32,354 nucleotides of DNA from Actinomycetota bacterium (GTDB lineage: Bacteria > Actinomycetota > Actinomycetes > Nanopelagicales > Nanopelagicaceae). The stretch spans positions 1-32,354 of the forward strand of contig WLME01000001.1 in assembly GCA_009700365.1 (NCBI GenBank), given 5' to 3'. A program made the position numbers and the translations under genes. This document shows positions 8,284 through 16,181 of the stretch, one piece after another. The number at the start of each line of letters is the position of its first letter. The first letter of the stretch is position 1. The notes below the pieces were generated by a model. That model was not told the DNA's origin. It ran no database searches and saw nothing but the letters and a program-made list of their open reading frames with translations.

Positions 8284-8290
8284 AGACCAC

Positions 8291-8743
8291 ATGGGAGAAA
8301 AGAAAGTGATATTGAGAGAAGTGATACGTCCTCCTCTATGGATCTTGGCCTTCATCTACCTAATGTTTCTATCTCTTGTGGTGGCGGTTTGGGCTGCATT
8401 TGATAATCGCGCAGCAATCTTTACTGGGATAGCTGTGACAGTATTATTGATTTTTATAGCGCTTGCCATGAAAAGTGAGATAACTATCGATAGCCAAGAG
8501 ATTCACATTGGTAAGGCTCATATTGAATTGAAATATCTTGATTCGGTGGAAGTACTCACTCCTGCCCAGATGCAACTTCTCAGAACCAGAGATGCAGATC
8601 CTGCCGCTTATTTGGGGATAAAATTTTGGATTTCCACGGGAGTGAAAATCACGCTTAAAGACCCGCGTGATCCCACTCCGTATCTTCTGATTAGTTCAAA
8701 GAAATCAGAAGAGCTTACGAACACTCTTTACAAACTGCTTTAG
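8291..8743 (+). CDS. DUF3093 membrane protein
   Basis: An actinobacterial family of unknown function. The 150-residue product has two adjacent transmembrane segments (about residues 15-37 and 42-63). A soluble domain rich in beta-strand-like sequence follows, with EITIDSQEIHIGKAHIEL and the family-typical RDPRDPTPYLLISSKK-like end (here KDPRDPTPYLLISSKK). I start it at 8291, not at the in-frame ATG at 8270, because a TANNNT element ends 7 nt before 8291. It lies divergent to the thioesterase and converges on DUF4193, overlapping its 3' end by 29 bases. The dut/DUF3093/DUF4193 neighbourhood corresponds to Rv2697c-Rv2699c (from memory). Confidence 0.82.
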   Translation: MGEKKVILREVIRPPLWILAFIYLMFLSLVVAVWAAFDNRAAIFTGIAVTVLLIFIALAMKSEITIDSQEIHIGKAHIELKYLDSVEVLTPAQMQLLRTRDADPAAYLGIKFWISTGVKITLKDPRDPTPYLLISSKKSEELTNTLYKLL

Positions 8744-9011
8744 CACCTTCGCCTTTAGCAAGCTGAGTGATGTGATGAATCAAGAAACAGCGCGAACAAG
8801 TAAATTCATCAACTTGAACTGGCACAACTCGCACTGCGAGCTGCTCTCCAGATAAATCAGCACCTGGAAGTTCAAGATTTTCTGCAGCTTCAGCCTCATC
8901 AACATCGATTTGTCCTGATTGTGCATCTACACGCTTCGCCTTGAGTTCTTCTAACGATTCCTCGTGAAGCTCCTCGTCGGTTTTTCTGGGTGTGTCGTAA
9001 TCTGTTGCCAC
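8715..9011 (-). CDS. DUF4193 small acidic protein with CxxC pairs
   Basis: A conserved actinobacterial protein of unknown function, 98 residues here. It begins ATDYDTPRK, the typical start of the family, then a strongly acidic middle (DVDEAEAAENLELPGADL). It ends with two CxxC pairs, CSRC and CKEC, at the extreme C terminus, suggesting a zinc ribbon. I choose the GTG at 9011 because a GAGG ribosome binding site lies 8 nt before it and because homologues begin with ATDYD. Another in-frame GTG at 9020 would add three residues. The last 29 bases overlap the end of DUF3093 on the opposite strand. Confidence 0.88.
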   Translation of the reverse strand: MATDYDTPRKTDEELHEESLEELKAKRVDAQSGQIDVDEAEAAENLELPGADLSGEQLAVRVVPVQVDEFTCSRCFLIHHITQLAKGEGAKAVCKECS

Positions 9012-9059
9012 TGCTCTCACCTCGCTTCCATACCTAATGAGTGGGTGAAGTTACCCGAC

Positions 9060-9079
9060 ATGCGCGAATAGTCGCGCAT
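9060..9079. terminator. Strong hairpin between hflX and DUF4193
   Basis: ATGCGCGA and TCGCGCAT form a perfect 8-bp stem around a 4-base loop in the 108-nt gap between the DUF4193 start and the hflX stop codon. No U-run follows on the minus strand. It may be a U-less actinobacterial terminator or an RNA-processing stem between transcripts, and as a palindrome it could also be a protein site. Confidence 0.35.
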
Positions 9080-9119
9080 TCTCCGCTTTATAGACCATAC
9101 AACCTACGGCGTGTCGCTT

Positions 9120-10592
9120 TTATTCCTGCTTTGAGGTCGCATTTTCAATGGCTTTTGCAAGTCCGCCATCGACATAGGCATGGATGGCAGTTCCCTCAGC
9201 CAGATGTTCCTCGCTAAGAATTTCTCCCTGCTCATGGATCGCACTTACCAAATCACCTCGGTTGTATGGAATCACGGTCGTAATTTCTACACTCGGATGA
9301 GGCAGCGATTTTTCAATCGCATAGACAAGTCCCTCAATTCCAAAGCCAGTACGGACTGAGAATGCATAGCTATTAGCTTCTTTGCGAAGTATCTCCATCA
9401 CGATGTCAGGATTGGCAATATCTGCCTTGTTCACTGCAATTATCTCTGGGATGTCTCCCCCACCTATTTCGGAAATAACTTGCCGCACAGCACGAATTTG
9501 CTCAAATGGATCTGAGTGTGAACCATCTACTACATGCACAATGAGATCTGCACCTGAAACTTCTTCAAGGGTAGATTTAAATGCATCTACAAGTTGATGT
9601 GGTAAATGGCGAACAAAACCGACTGTATCTGAGAGTGTATAAATTCGACCTTCTGAAGTTTCACATTTGCGAACGGTGGGGTCCAGAGTGGCAAAGAGCG
9701 CATTTTCAACCAGAACATTGGCACCCGTTAGTGCATTCAAAAGCGAAGATTTGCCGGCATTTGTGTAGCCAGCTATCGCGACCGATGGAATATTAAATCT
9801 CTTGCGCTCTTGGCGTTTGGTGTCTCGAGAAACTTTCATCTCCGCAATTTCACGTCGAAGCTTTGCCATCTTGTCACGAATTCGGCGTCGGTCGGTTTCA
9901 ATCTTTGTTTCGCCGGGACCGCGACCACCAATACCTGCTCCACCTGCTGCACGGCCACCAACCTGGCGCGAAAGTGAATCTCCCCAACCACGAAGTCGAG
10001 GAAGCAGATAGGCAATTTGCGCTAATTCAACTTGAGCCTTGCCCTCTTTGCTCTTTGCATGTTGTGCAAAAATATCGAGAATGAGCGCAACTCTATCTAC
10101 AACTTTCACCTTTAATTTATCTTCAAGGGTACGCAGTTGTGCAGGTGAAAGTTCACCATCACACACGACAGTATCTGCACCGGTTGCTACAACGATTTGT
10201 CGAAGTTCGACCAATTTTCCAGAACCAATATAGGTAGCAGGATCTGGTCTATCACGTCGTTGGATGAGCGCTTCAAGAACTTCTGAGCCAGCTGTTTCAG
10301 CGAGTGCTTTGAGTTCGGACATGGAGTTCTCGGCCATCTCAGCAGTGCCTTCGGTCCATACTCCAACCAGCACAACGCGTTCTAATTGAAGTTGGCGGTA
10401 TTCGGCCTCGGAGATATCTTGTAGTTCGGTTGAGAAACCTTTGATTCGGCGAAGCGCATTGCGGTCTGAGAGCTCTTGTTGATCGTTTTCTTGGAAATCA
10501 TTTTCATCGTAATCAAAGTCTGAAGCTACACGAGCGGTTTCGCGTAATAGTTCTTCGAAGAGTTTGTCGTAATTATCTTCAGGAGTCGTCAT
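9120..10592 (-). CDS. hflX: GTPase HflX (ribosome-splitting factor)
   Basis: HflX binds the 50S subunit and splits stalled or heat-damaged 70S ribosomes using GTP. The 490-residue protein has an acidic N-terminal extension of about 60 residues (repeated D, E, N and Q near 25-42), the HflX domain with TYIGSGKL (120-126), and the glycine-rich linker GGRAAGGAGIGGRGPGETK (212-230). The G domain follows: GYTNAGKSS is G1 (275-283), DTVGFVRHLP is G3, and NKAD is G4. Its ATG shares one base with the dapF stop (TAATG), so it is translated by coupling as the last gene of miaB-miaA-dapF-hflX. This order is the same as in mycobacteria (Rv2733c to Rv2725c, from memory). Confidence 0.95.
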   Translation of the reverse strand: MTTPEDNYDKLFEELLRETARVASDFDYDENDFQENDQQELSDRNALRRIKGFSTELQDISEAEYRQLQLERVVLVGVWTEGTAEMAENSMSELKALAETAGSEVLEALIQRRDRPDPATYIGSGKLVELRQIVVATGADTVVCDGELSPAQLRTLEDKLKVKVVDRVALILDIFAQHAKSKEGKAQVELAQIAYLLPRLRGWGDSLSRQVGGRAAGGAGIGGRGPGETKIETDRRRIRDKMAKLRREIAEMKVSRDTKRQERKRFNIPSVAIAGYTNAGKSSLLNALTGANVLVENALFATLDPTVRKCETSEGRIYTLSDTVGFVRHLPHQLVDAFKSTLEEVSGADLIVHVVDGSHSDPFEQIRAVRQVISEIGGGDIPEIIAVNKADIANPDIVMEILRKEANSYAFSVRTGFGIEGLVYAIEKSLPHPSVEITTVIPYNRGDLVSAIHEQGEILSEEHLAEGTAIHAYVDGGLAKAIENATSKQE

Positions 10593-11398
10593 TAAGCAAG
10601 ATACTTTGTGAGGTCGTGATCTTCCACAATGACTGCGGGTCCAATCAAAGTTGCATTCGAGTGGCCATCGATATCAACGATTAGCCGACCACCTGGTGGA
10701 TAAATTGTCCAGCGCGAAGGAAGCTTTCCATTCGTCTTTAGCGTCGCAGCGAGAGCGACTGCGCACGTTCCTGTTCCGCAGGATCGAGTTTCACCGCTAC
10801 CACGTTCGTGAACACGCATCTTCGCCTCAAAATTAGGGAGTAACTCTACAAATTCCACATTAACCCCATCAGGATATGAAGATGCTGGAGAAACCGAAGG
10901 CGCCTCGAGCAAGGACCCGACTTGATCCATTGACTCTACAAAGACCACAGCATGTGGGTTGCCGACATTGATATTGAAACCAGACCATGTATGACCATTC
11001 TGGGAAGCCTCGATTTCTTCCATCTCATCGGTTACATGGCCCATGTTGACTGAGATGTCACCCTCGCGAGGCACGCGTAGGTGTTTCAATCCAGCACGTG
11101 TATCGATTGCAAAGATTCCTTCAGCCTGAAGGTCACGAGTAACTAAGTATTTGGCCATTACGCGAATTCCATTACCGCACATTTCAGCAATCGAACCATC
11201 AGCATTGCGATAATCCATAAACCATTTATTCTCACTCTTAATAATGCGAATGAGGCCATCAGCCCCGATTCCATCCTCGCGATTGCAAATTCGAGCGATC
11301 TGGCTCGCAGAAATCTGAATCGCATCTTCTGGGTCATAGACGATAACGAAATCATTTTCGGTTCCGTGGCCGTATGTTCCAATAACTGGGATAGTCAT
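10592..11398 (-). CDS. dapF: Diaminopimelate epimerase
   Basis: DapF turns LL- into meso-diaminopimelate, for lysine and peptidoglycan crosslinks. The 268-residue product contains both catalytic cysteine loops, MCGNGIR in the N-terminal half and SCGTGTC in the C-terminal half. It also has the conserved GADGLI, DYRNADGS and NVGNPHAVVF segments. The length is typical. The start ATG lies 4 nt after the miaA stop. Its own stop overlaps the hflX start by one base. Position between miaA and hflX is a common actinobacterial arrangement with no obvious functional link. Presence of a DAP pathway fits a diaminopimelate-containing actinobacterial wall. Confidence 0.97.
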   Translation of the reverse strand: MTIPVIGTYGHGTENDFVIVYDPEDAIQISASQIARICNREDGIGADGLIRIIKSENKWFMDYRNADGSIAEMCGNGIRVMAKYLVTRDLQAEGIFAIDTRAGLKHLRVPREGDISVNMGHVTDEMEEIEASQNGHTWSGFNINVGNPHAVVFVESMDQVGSLLEAPSVSPASSYPDGVNVEFVELLPNFEAKMRVHERGSGETRSCGTGTCAVALAATLKTNGKLPSRWTIYPPGGRLIVDIDGHSNATLIGPAVIVEDHDLTKYLA

Positions 11399-11402
11399 AA
11401 TG

Positions 11403-12305
11403 TTATGAGTTTATCTTCTGGAGGATAGTTTCAAGTCGTGGTTGGTGTTGAGCTACCCATTGGATTCGGGCATCACGTGAAAACCAAGTCTCTTGCCGCC
11501 TTGCATACTGGCGACTGGCTCGCTTTGTATCTTCCTTTGCCTCTTCTTCAGTCATAGTTCCCTCACGCATCGAAATTATCTGGGCATATCCAAGAGCTCT
11601 TCGAGCGGTAACACCATCTTTTATTCCCCTGGCGATAAGTTCATCTACTTCAGGGACAAATCCGCAATCCCACATTCGGTCAACTCGTGCATCAATTCTT
11701 TCTCGCAGATGATCACGATCCATGACTAAACCAAATTGCATCGCATCGGGATAACGTGAACTATCTTCCCGCGGAAGATTTGCCGTAAAAGGTTGGCCGG
11801 TTATTTCAATGACTTCCAAGGCTCGAATTACTCGCCTGATATTAGCTCTATCGATTGCTAATGCCGCTGCCGGATCTAACTCTTCAAGACGAGCGAAGAG
11901 CGATGAGGCTCCAAATTCCTCGACCTCGGCCTCCAACTTTGCTCTCACTTCAGGATCTGTATCGGGGAAATTAAGCTCGTCAAGAATCGCTTTGATGTAG
12001 AGCCCAGTGCCACCAACAATAACTGCATCCTTGCCGCGAGCATGAATATCTGAAATAAAAGAGCGGGCTAATTCTTGGTACCAAGCAACTGTTGAATCTT
12101 GGTTCACTTCGAGTACATCAAGTAGGTGATGTGGAATACCACCTCGATCTGCGACTGCGAGTTTGGCGGTACCAATATCCATTCCCCGGTATAACTGCAT
12201 CGAATCTGCATTGATGATTTCGGCATCTAACTCTTTCGCCACTTCAATTGCGATATCGCTCTTGCCTGTAGCTGTTGCTCCACAAATCACTATTACTTTA
12301 CTCAC
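11403..12305 (-). CDS. miaA: tRNA dimethylallyltransferase
   Basis: MiaA adds a dimethylallyl group from DMAPP to N6 of A37 in tRNAs reading UNN codons. The 300-residue protein begins with the P-loop CGATATGKS (residues 8-16). DSMQLYRGMDIGTAK carries the catalytic Asp, followed by the GGTGLYIKAI pyrophosphate-binding segment and, near the C terminus, RASRQYARRQETWF. The start is a GTG whose last bases overlap the miaB stop (GTGA). Translation is therefore coupled to MiaB, which acts on the MiaA product. The enzyme uses an isoprenoid made by the pathway that begins with Dxs at the left of this window. Confidence 0.97.
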   Translation of the reverse strand: MSKVIVICGATATGKSDIAIEVAKELDAEIINADSMQLYRGMDIGTAKLAVADRGGIPHHLLDVLEVNQDSTVAWYQELARSFISDIHARGKDAVIVGGTGLYIKAILDELNFPDTDPEVRAKLEAEVEEFGASSLFARLEELDPAAALAIDRANIRRVIRALEVIEITGQPFTANLPREDSSRYPDAMQFGLVMDRDHLRERIDARVDRMWDCGFVPEVDELIARGIKDGVTARRALGYAQIISMREGTMTEEEAKEDTKRASRQYARRQETWFSRDARIQWVAQHQPRLETILQKINS

Positions 12306-13714
12306 GCACGAACCTTTGGCATCCCAAGTGTTGTAGATGATGGAGCGGTACGTGCAGCGTGTGCGTCTCCACCGCGTGTGCGGTGTACTGCCACAGCATC
12401 ACCAATCAAATAGTGCGCTGAACTTTCAGTAATCTTTACATCCACGAAATCACCCGGTCTGGCATCAGTTTCACTGCTGAAATGCACCAATCTAAAGTCT
12501 TCTGAACGACCCGTCATTCGAGACTGAGCTTCATCACGTCGTCCTTCAATTTCAGAGACCATAACGCGATGAGTTCTTCCTATAGCCTCTTGGTTTACCG
12601 AAAGTGAAATTTTCTGTTGGTGTTCATGAAGTCGGGTATAACGCTCGCCCACAACATCTTCGGGCACTTGATTCTCCATGGCGCCCGCAGGAGTTCCTGG
12701 GCGAATTGAATACTTATATGTATAGGCAGCAGCAAATCTAGCTTCCGTTGCAATATTTAATGTTCCTTGGAAATCTTCTTCGGTCTCCCCCGGGAAGCCA
12801 ACGATGATGTCGGTGGTAATCATGGCCTCAGGCATCGCCGCGCGAACACGATCGAGGATGCCTAAATACTTATCCGTCCGATATGAGCGGCGCATACTCT
12901 GCAAAATTGCATCCGACCCAGATTGCAAAGGCATATGTAGATGCGGCATGACATTAGCCGTCTGTGCCATAGCCTCGATGACATCGTCTGTGAAATCTCG
13001 TGGGTGTGGAGACATGAAACGAACTCGCTCTAATCCATCAATCTTTCCTGCTTCTCGAAGCAACTTGGCGAATGCTCCACGATCGCCAAACTCAACGCCG
13101 TAGGCATTGACGTTCTGGCCAAGCAAAGTAATTTCGATAACACCTTGGTCAACCAATGCTCGCATTTCAGTCAAGACATCTGCGGCGGGGCGATCTTTCT
13201 CGACACCGCGAAGCGTTGGAACTATGCAGAAAGTGCAGGTGTTATTGCAACCGACAGATACAGAAACCCACGAGGTGAAGGCTGAGAATCTACGGGCAGG
13301 CAATGTTGAAGGGAAGTGTTCGAGGGCCTCAAGAATTTCAATCTGGGACTCTTCTTCAACGCGTGCACGTTCGAGTAGTACTGGTAATGAGCCAACATTA
13401 TGGGTACCGAAGACAACGTCGACGTAAGGCGCCTTCTTGAGAATAATTGATTGGTCTTTCTGCGCGAGACAGCCACCGACTGCAATCTGCATTGAAGGAT
13501 TTTTCTTCTTAATGGGCGCCAAGAAACTCAAATTTCCGTAGAGCTTATTGTCAGCATTTTCACGCACTGCGCATGTATTAAAAACGACAATATCTGCCTG
13601 TTCTCCTTCTGGAACTGGAAGATATCCGGCTTCATCTAATAAACCTGCGATGCGTTCGGAATCGTGCACATTCATCTGACACCCGTAGGTCTCGACAAGA
13701 TATGTGCGCGTCAT
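12302..13714 (-). CDS. miaB: tRNA-2-methylthio-N6-dimethylallyladenosine synthase
   Basis: MiaB is a radical-SAM methylthiotransferase that converts i6A37 to ms2i6A37 in tRNA. In the 470-residue protein the auxiliary cluster cysteines are Cys12 (YGCQMN), Cys48 (FNTCAVREN) and Cys82 (GGCLAQKD). The radical-SAM cluster is CNNTCTFC (156, 160, 163). A TRAM domain for RNA binding fills roughly residues 375-440. The C-terminal tail is unconserved. The ATG has a TANNNT element 7 nt before it and no ribosome binding site, so it appears leaderless and heads the operon miaB-miaA-dapF-hflX. The next gene upstream, the desaturase, ends 21 nt away. Confidence 0.97.
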   Translation of the reverse strand: MTRTYLVETYGCQMNVHDSERIAGLLDEAGYLPVPEGEQADIVVFNTCAVRENADNKLYGNLSFLAPIKKKNPSMQIAVGGCLAQKDQSIILKKAPYVDVVFGTHNVGSLPVLLERARVEEESQIEILEALEHFPSTLPARRFSAFTSWVSVSVGCNNTCTFCIVPTLRGVEKDRPAADVLTEMRALVDQGVIEITLLGQNVNAYGVEFGDRGAFAKLLREAGKIDGLERVRFMSPHPRDFTDDVIEAMAQTANVMPHLHMPLQSGSDAILQSMRRSYRTDKYLGILDRVRAAMPEAMITTDIIVGFPGETEEDFQGTLNIATEARFAAAYTYKYSIRPGTPAGAMENQVPEDVVGERYTRLHEHQQKISLSVNQEAIGRTHRVMVSEIEGRRDEAQSRMTGRSEDFRLVHFSSETDARPGDFVDVKITESSAHYLIGDAVAVHRTRGGDAHAARTAPSSTTLGMPKVRA

Positions 13715-13721
13715 GGCGCCT

Positions 13722-13727
13722 ATCTTA
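13722..13727 (-). promoter_or_regulatory. Predicted -10 element (TAAGAT) of leaderless miaB operon
   Basis: TAAGAT on the minus strand lies 7 nt before the miaB ATG. It sits in the short gap after the desaturase stop at 13736, and no ribosome binding site is visible. Confidence 0.5.
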
Positions 13728-13735
13728 TTTGAGGA

Positions 13736-14704
13736 TTAGTTAGTGATGCGAATTGGTTGAATGCCGCGCGCGATTTGACGCTCGAAATGAACTTCGCGCT
13801 TATCGTTGAATGTAGCCGCAGTTTTATATGTCGCATCCATAAATGCCTTGAGTTCTTCACGCGCCTTAAGGCCATCGCCTGAGAGATCATTGCGTTCAAA
13901 GACATTCCAAGCACGAAGAACCGGTGCAACTACATCATCAAGGTGCTGTTGAAGATCGTAGATTCCAGCTAGGGCAATCTGCACAGCCTTGCGACCAAAG
14001 CCTGGCATATTCGCACCTGGCATATCGAAGTTGGTGACTACATCGGTAATCGCTCGCATAGAGGCATTTGGTTCCATATCAAGTGCTGCTGAGAGCGTAT
14101 TACGATAGAAGAGCATGTGAAGGTTTTCATCGAGTGCAACGCGTTGCATCATGCCTTCTGCAATTGGATCATCAGAAAGTTTTCCAGTGTTACGGTGCGA
14201 AATACGAGTAGCAAGTTCCTGGAAGGAAACATAAGCAATCGTGTGCAACATATCGTTTTCATACGGAGTTTGATATCCGAGCGACATATGGGCCATACGT
14301 AAATCTTCGAGCTCATAGGGATCTACTCCACGAGTTGCCATCAAGTAATCGCGAATCACGATTGAATGGCGGGCTTCTTCAGCAGTCCAGCGTTCAATCC
14401 AATTGCCCCATGCGCCATCACGGCCCATTGAGATAGCAATCTCGGTGTGATAACTCGGCAAGTTATCTTCGGTAAGAAGATTGAGTACAAGTGAATCCTG
14501 AGCTACGGGCGTCAGGCGCGAATCTTTAGCTTCCCAAGCGTCACCATTAAGAGGACCCGCATAATCGCGACCTTCTGACCATGGAACATACTCGTGTGGG
14601 TACCAATTCTTCTGAACTGAAAGATGGCGTTCGAGTTCGACTGCAACTACGGGTTCAAGATCACGTATCAAACGCGATTGAATGCGTGCTGACTCTTCGC
14701 TCAT
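13736..14704 (-). CDS. Ferritin-like acyl-ACP desaturase (DesA type)
   Basis: These soluble diiron enzymes insert a double bond into acyl chains bound to acyl carrier protein, using O2 and ferredoxin. The 322 residues show a full ligand set: Glu79 (TEDNLPSYH), Glu110 and His113 (EARH), Glu163 (FQELATRISH), Glu193 and His196 (ENLH). These match the E, ExxH, E, ExxH order of plant stearoyl-ACP desaturase, so the enzyme should be active. Mycobacterial DesA1/DesA2 are the nearest known relatives by type. It lies between trmD and miaB, where mycobacteria have a large unrelated region, and has its own leaderless promoter. The position of the double bond and the substrate length are unknown. Confidence 0.92.
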   Translation of the reverse strand: MSEESARIQSRLIRDLEPVVAVELERHLSVQKNWYPHEYVPWSEGRDYAGPLNGDAWEAKDSRLTPVAQDSLVLNLLTEDNLPSYHTEIAISMGRDGAWGNWIERWTAEEARHSIVIRDYLMATRGVDPYELEDLRMAHMSLGYQTPYENDMLHTIAYVSFQELATRISHRNTGKLSDDPIAEGMMQRVALDENLHMLFYRNTLSAALDMEPNASMRAITDVVTNFDMPGANMPGFGRKAVQIALAGIYDLQQHLDDVVAPVLRAWNVFERNDLSGDGLKAREELKAFMDATYKTAATFNDKREVHFERQIARGIQPIRITN

Positions 14705-14711
14705 GGGCGCA

Positions 14712-14717
14712 ACAGTA
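14712..14717 (-). promoter_or_regulatory. Predicted -10 element (TACTGT) of leaderless desaturase
   Basis: TACTGT on the minus strand lies 7 nt before the desaturase ATG in the 38-nt gap behind trmD. No ribosome binding site is visible. Confidence 0.45.
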
Positions 14718-14742
14718 CGGCAGTGAATCGGTTACTAACGAG

Positions 14743-15426
14743 TTAGAGATTATCTTTCGCGCGTTGTTGCGCCTGTTGTGTGCGCCACTTCGCAATTTCA
14801 GCATGGTTGCCACTCAAAAGAATCTCGGGAACTGAGATTCCTCGCCATTCTTGAGGTTTGGTGAAATTCGGATATTCGAGATATCCCTCACTGTTATGCG
14901 ACTCCTCTATCAGTGACTCTGGATTTCCAAGGACACCCGGTATCAAACGAGTGATTGCTTCAATCATCACCATCGAGGCAACTTCTCCTCCACCAAGTAC
15001 GTAATCTCCTATGGATACTTCGTGGACGCGAATTTTGCGAGATTTAAATTCTGGTTGAGAGTAATACTGACGCACGCGATCATCGATACCTTCATAGCGG
15101 CCGCATGCGAATATCAGTTGAGTTGACTTCGCAAAATTCTCGGCAAGATTTTGATTAAATCTTTTTCCAGCGGGCGTAAGGATGATGATGTCGGCGCCGT
15201 CAGAAATAACTGAGTCAATTGATTTTCCCCAGACTTCAGGGAGCATGACCATGCCTGCTCCACCACCATAGGGAGTATCATCGACAGTGTTGTGATTGTC
15301 ATTGGACTGTGCACGCAGATCGTGAACTGTGATGTCTACCAAACCTGCGTTCTGCGCTTTCCCAAGTAACGACAGTTTCAGCGGTGCTAAGTACTCGGGG
15401 AATATTGAGATGACATCTATTTTCAT
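14743..15426 (-). CDS. trmD: tRNA (guanine-N1-)-methyltransferase
   Basis: TrmD methylates N1 of G37 in tRNAs for Leu, Pro and Arg, preventing +1 frameshifting. The 227-residue protein has the knotted SPOUT fold signatures: DDTPYGGGAGMVM, FACGRYEGIDDRV, and the trefoil-knot loop SIGDYVLGGGE. A C-terminal domain containing LSGNHAEIAKWR follows. Its ATG overlaps the rimM stop as TGATG, so translation is coupled. It closes the rpsP-KH-rimM-trmD operon, the standard bacterial arrangement. The rplS gene that often follows trmD is absent here. Confidence 0.98.
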   Translation of the reverse strand: MKIDVISIFPEYLAPLKLSLLGKAQNAGLVDITVHDLRAQSNDNHNTVDDTPYGGGAGMVMLPEVWGKSIDSVISDGADIIILTPAGKRFNQNLAENFAKSTQLIFACGRYEGIDDRVRQYYSQPEFKSRKIRVHEVSIGDYVLGGGEVASMVMIEAITRLIPGVLGNPESLIEESHNSEGYLEYPNFTKPQEWRGISVPEILLSGNHAEIAKWRTQQAQQRAKDNL

Positions 15427-15926
15427 CAGATACTCCCCGCAATATCTGGCGGAATCACTGTCATCATCTTCTTCTTAATATCAACAACTGGAACCAATTG
15501 ACGCACAAATGGAATCAGTACTTCACCAGATTCAGTCTTAATGGAGAGGACATCTTGGCCAGGAAGGTTGAGAACATCGCTCACTACGCCGAATTCATCT
15601 CCATCGATAAGAAAAGCTTTGCAACCAACGAGTTGAAGGACGTGATAATCGTCCTCATCGATACCTGGCGCATCTATATCGACATCGGCAAAGAGAAGTT
15701 CATTACGTAGACCTTCAATTGCATTGCGGTCTTCAATTCCGTCAAAACCAAGCAACAAGATTCCATTGTGTACCCGTGCAGAAACCACGGTTAATTCACC
15801 GTGGTTTTCTGTCTGTAAGACTGCGCCGATGGCGAAGCGATCTTCTGCTTCATCTGTTCGGACTTCGATAGTTGCTTCACCAAGAATTCCGTGAGCTTTA
15901 CCGATGCGGCCCACGTTTAATTTCAT
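15426..15926 (-). CDS. rimM: Ribosome maturation factor RimM
   Basis: RimM helps assemble the 30S head by binding S19. The 166 residues comprise the N-terminal RimM barrel, beginning KLNVGRIGKAHGILGE, and a PRC-barrel domain near residues 95-165 that contains DEFGVVSDVLNLPGQDVLSI. I start it at the ATG at 15926. An in-frame Met 22 codons upstream would run back into the KH gene and adds residues unlike the family. The KH gene ends 13 nt before this start. The stop overlaps the trmD start by one base. Confidence 0.95.
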   Translation of the reverse strand: MKLNVGRIGKAHGILGEATIEVRTDEAEDRFAIGAVLQTENHGELTVVSARVHNGILLLGFDGIEDRNAIEGLRNELLFADVDIDAPGIDEDDYHVLQLVGCKAFLIDGDEFGVVSDVLNLPGQDVLSIKTESGEVLIPFVRQLVPVVDIKKKMMTVIPPDIAGSI

Positions 15927-15939
15927 GGGTGTTAAAGAG

Positions 15940-16179
15940 TTAACGAACCTCGTCGGTATCGATGAGATCGACACGTACTGAGCGACCAGCAAGTGCGCTT
16001 ACGACTGTGCGAAGCGCCTTTGCTGTACGTCCATTACGACCGATTACCTTGCCTATATCGTCAGGATTAACACGAACTTCGAGCGTAGTGCCACGACGGT
16101 GTGTCTTCTCTTTGACATTGACATCGTCAGGGTTATCAACGATTCCCTTTACGAGATGTTCGAGAGCTTCATCAATCAT
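15940..16179 (-). CDS. KH-domain RNA-binding protein (KhpA type)
   Basis: A 79-residue protein that is almost entirely one KH domain, with the GxxG loop GRNG at residues 47-50 in VIGRNGRTAKALRTVV. KhpA-type proteins bind RNA and, in several Gram-positive bacteria, affect cell division and small-RNA function. The gene between rpsP and rimM is typical of actinobacteria and firmicutes. The start ATG lies 2 nt after the rpsP stop, implying coupling. I leave the symbol blank because the functional equivalence to KhpA is by position and size only. Confidence 0.93.
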   Translation of the reverse strand: MIDEALEHLVKGIVDNPDDVNVKEKTHRRGTTLEVRVNPDDIGKVIGRNGRTAKALRTVVSALAGRSVRVDLIDTDEVR

Positions 16180-16181
16180 TA

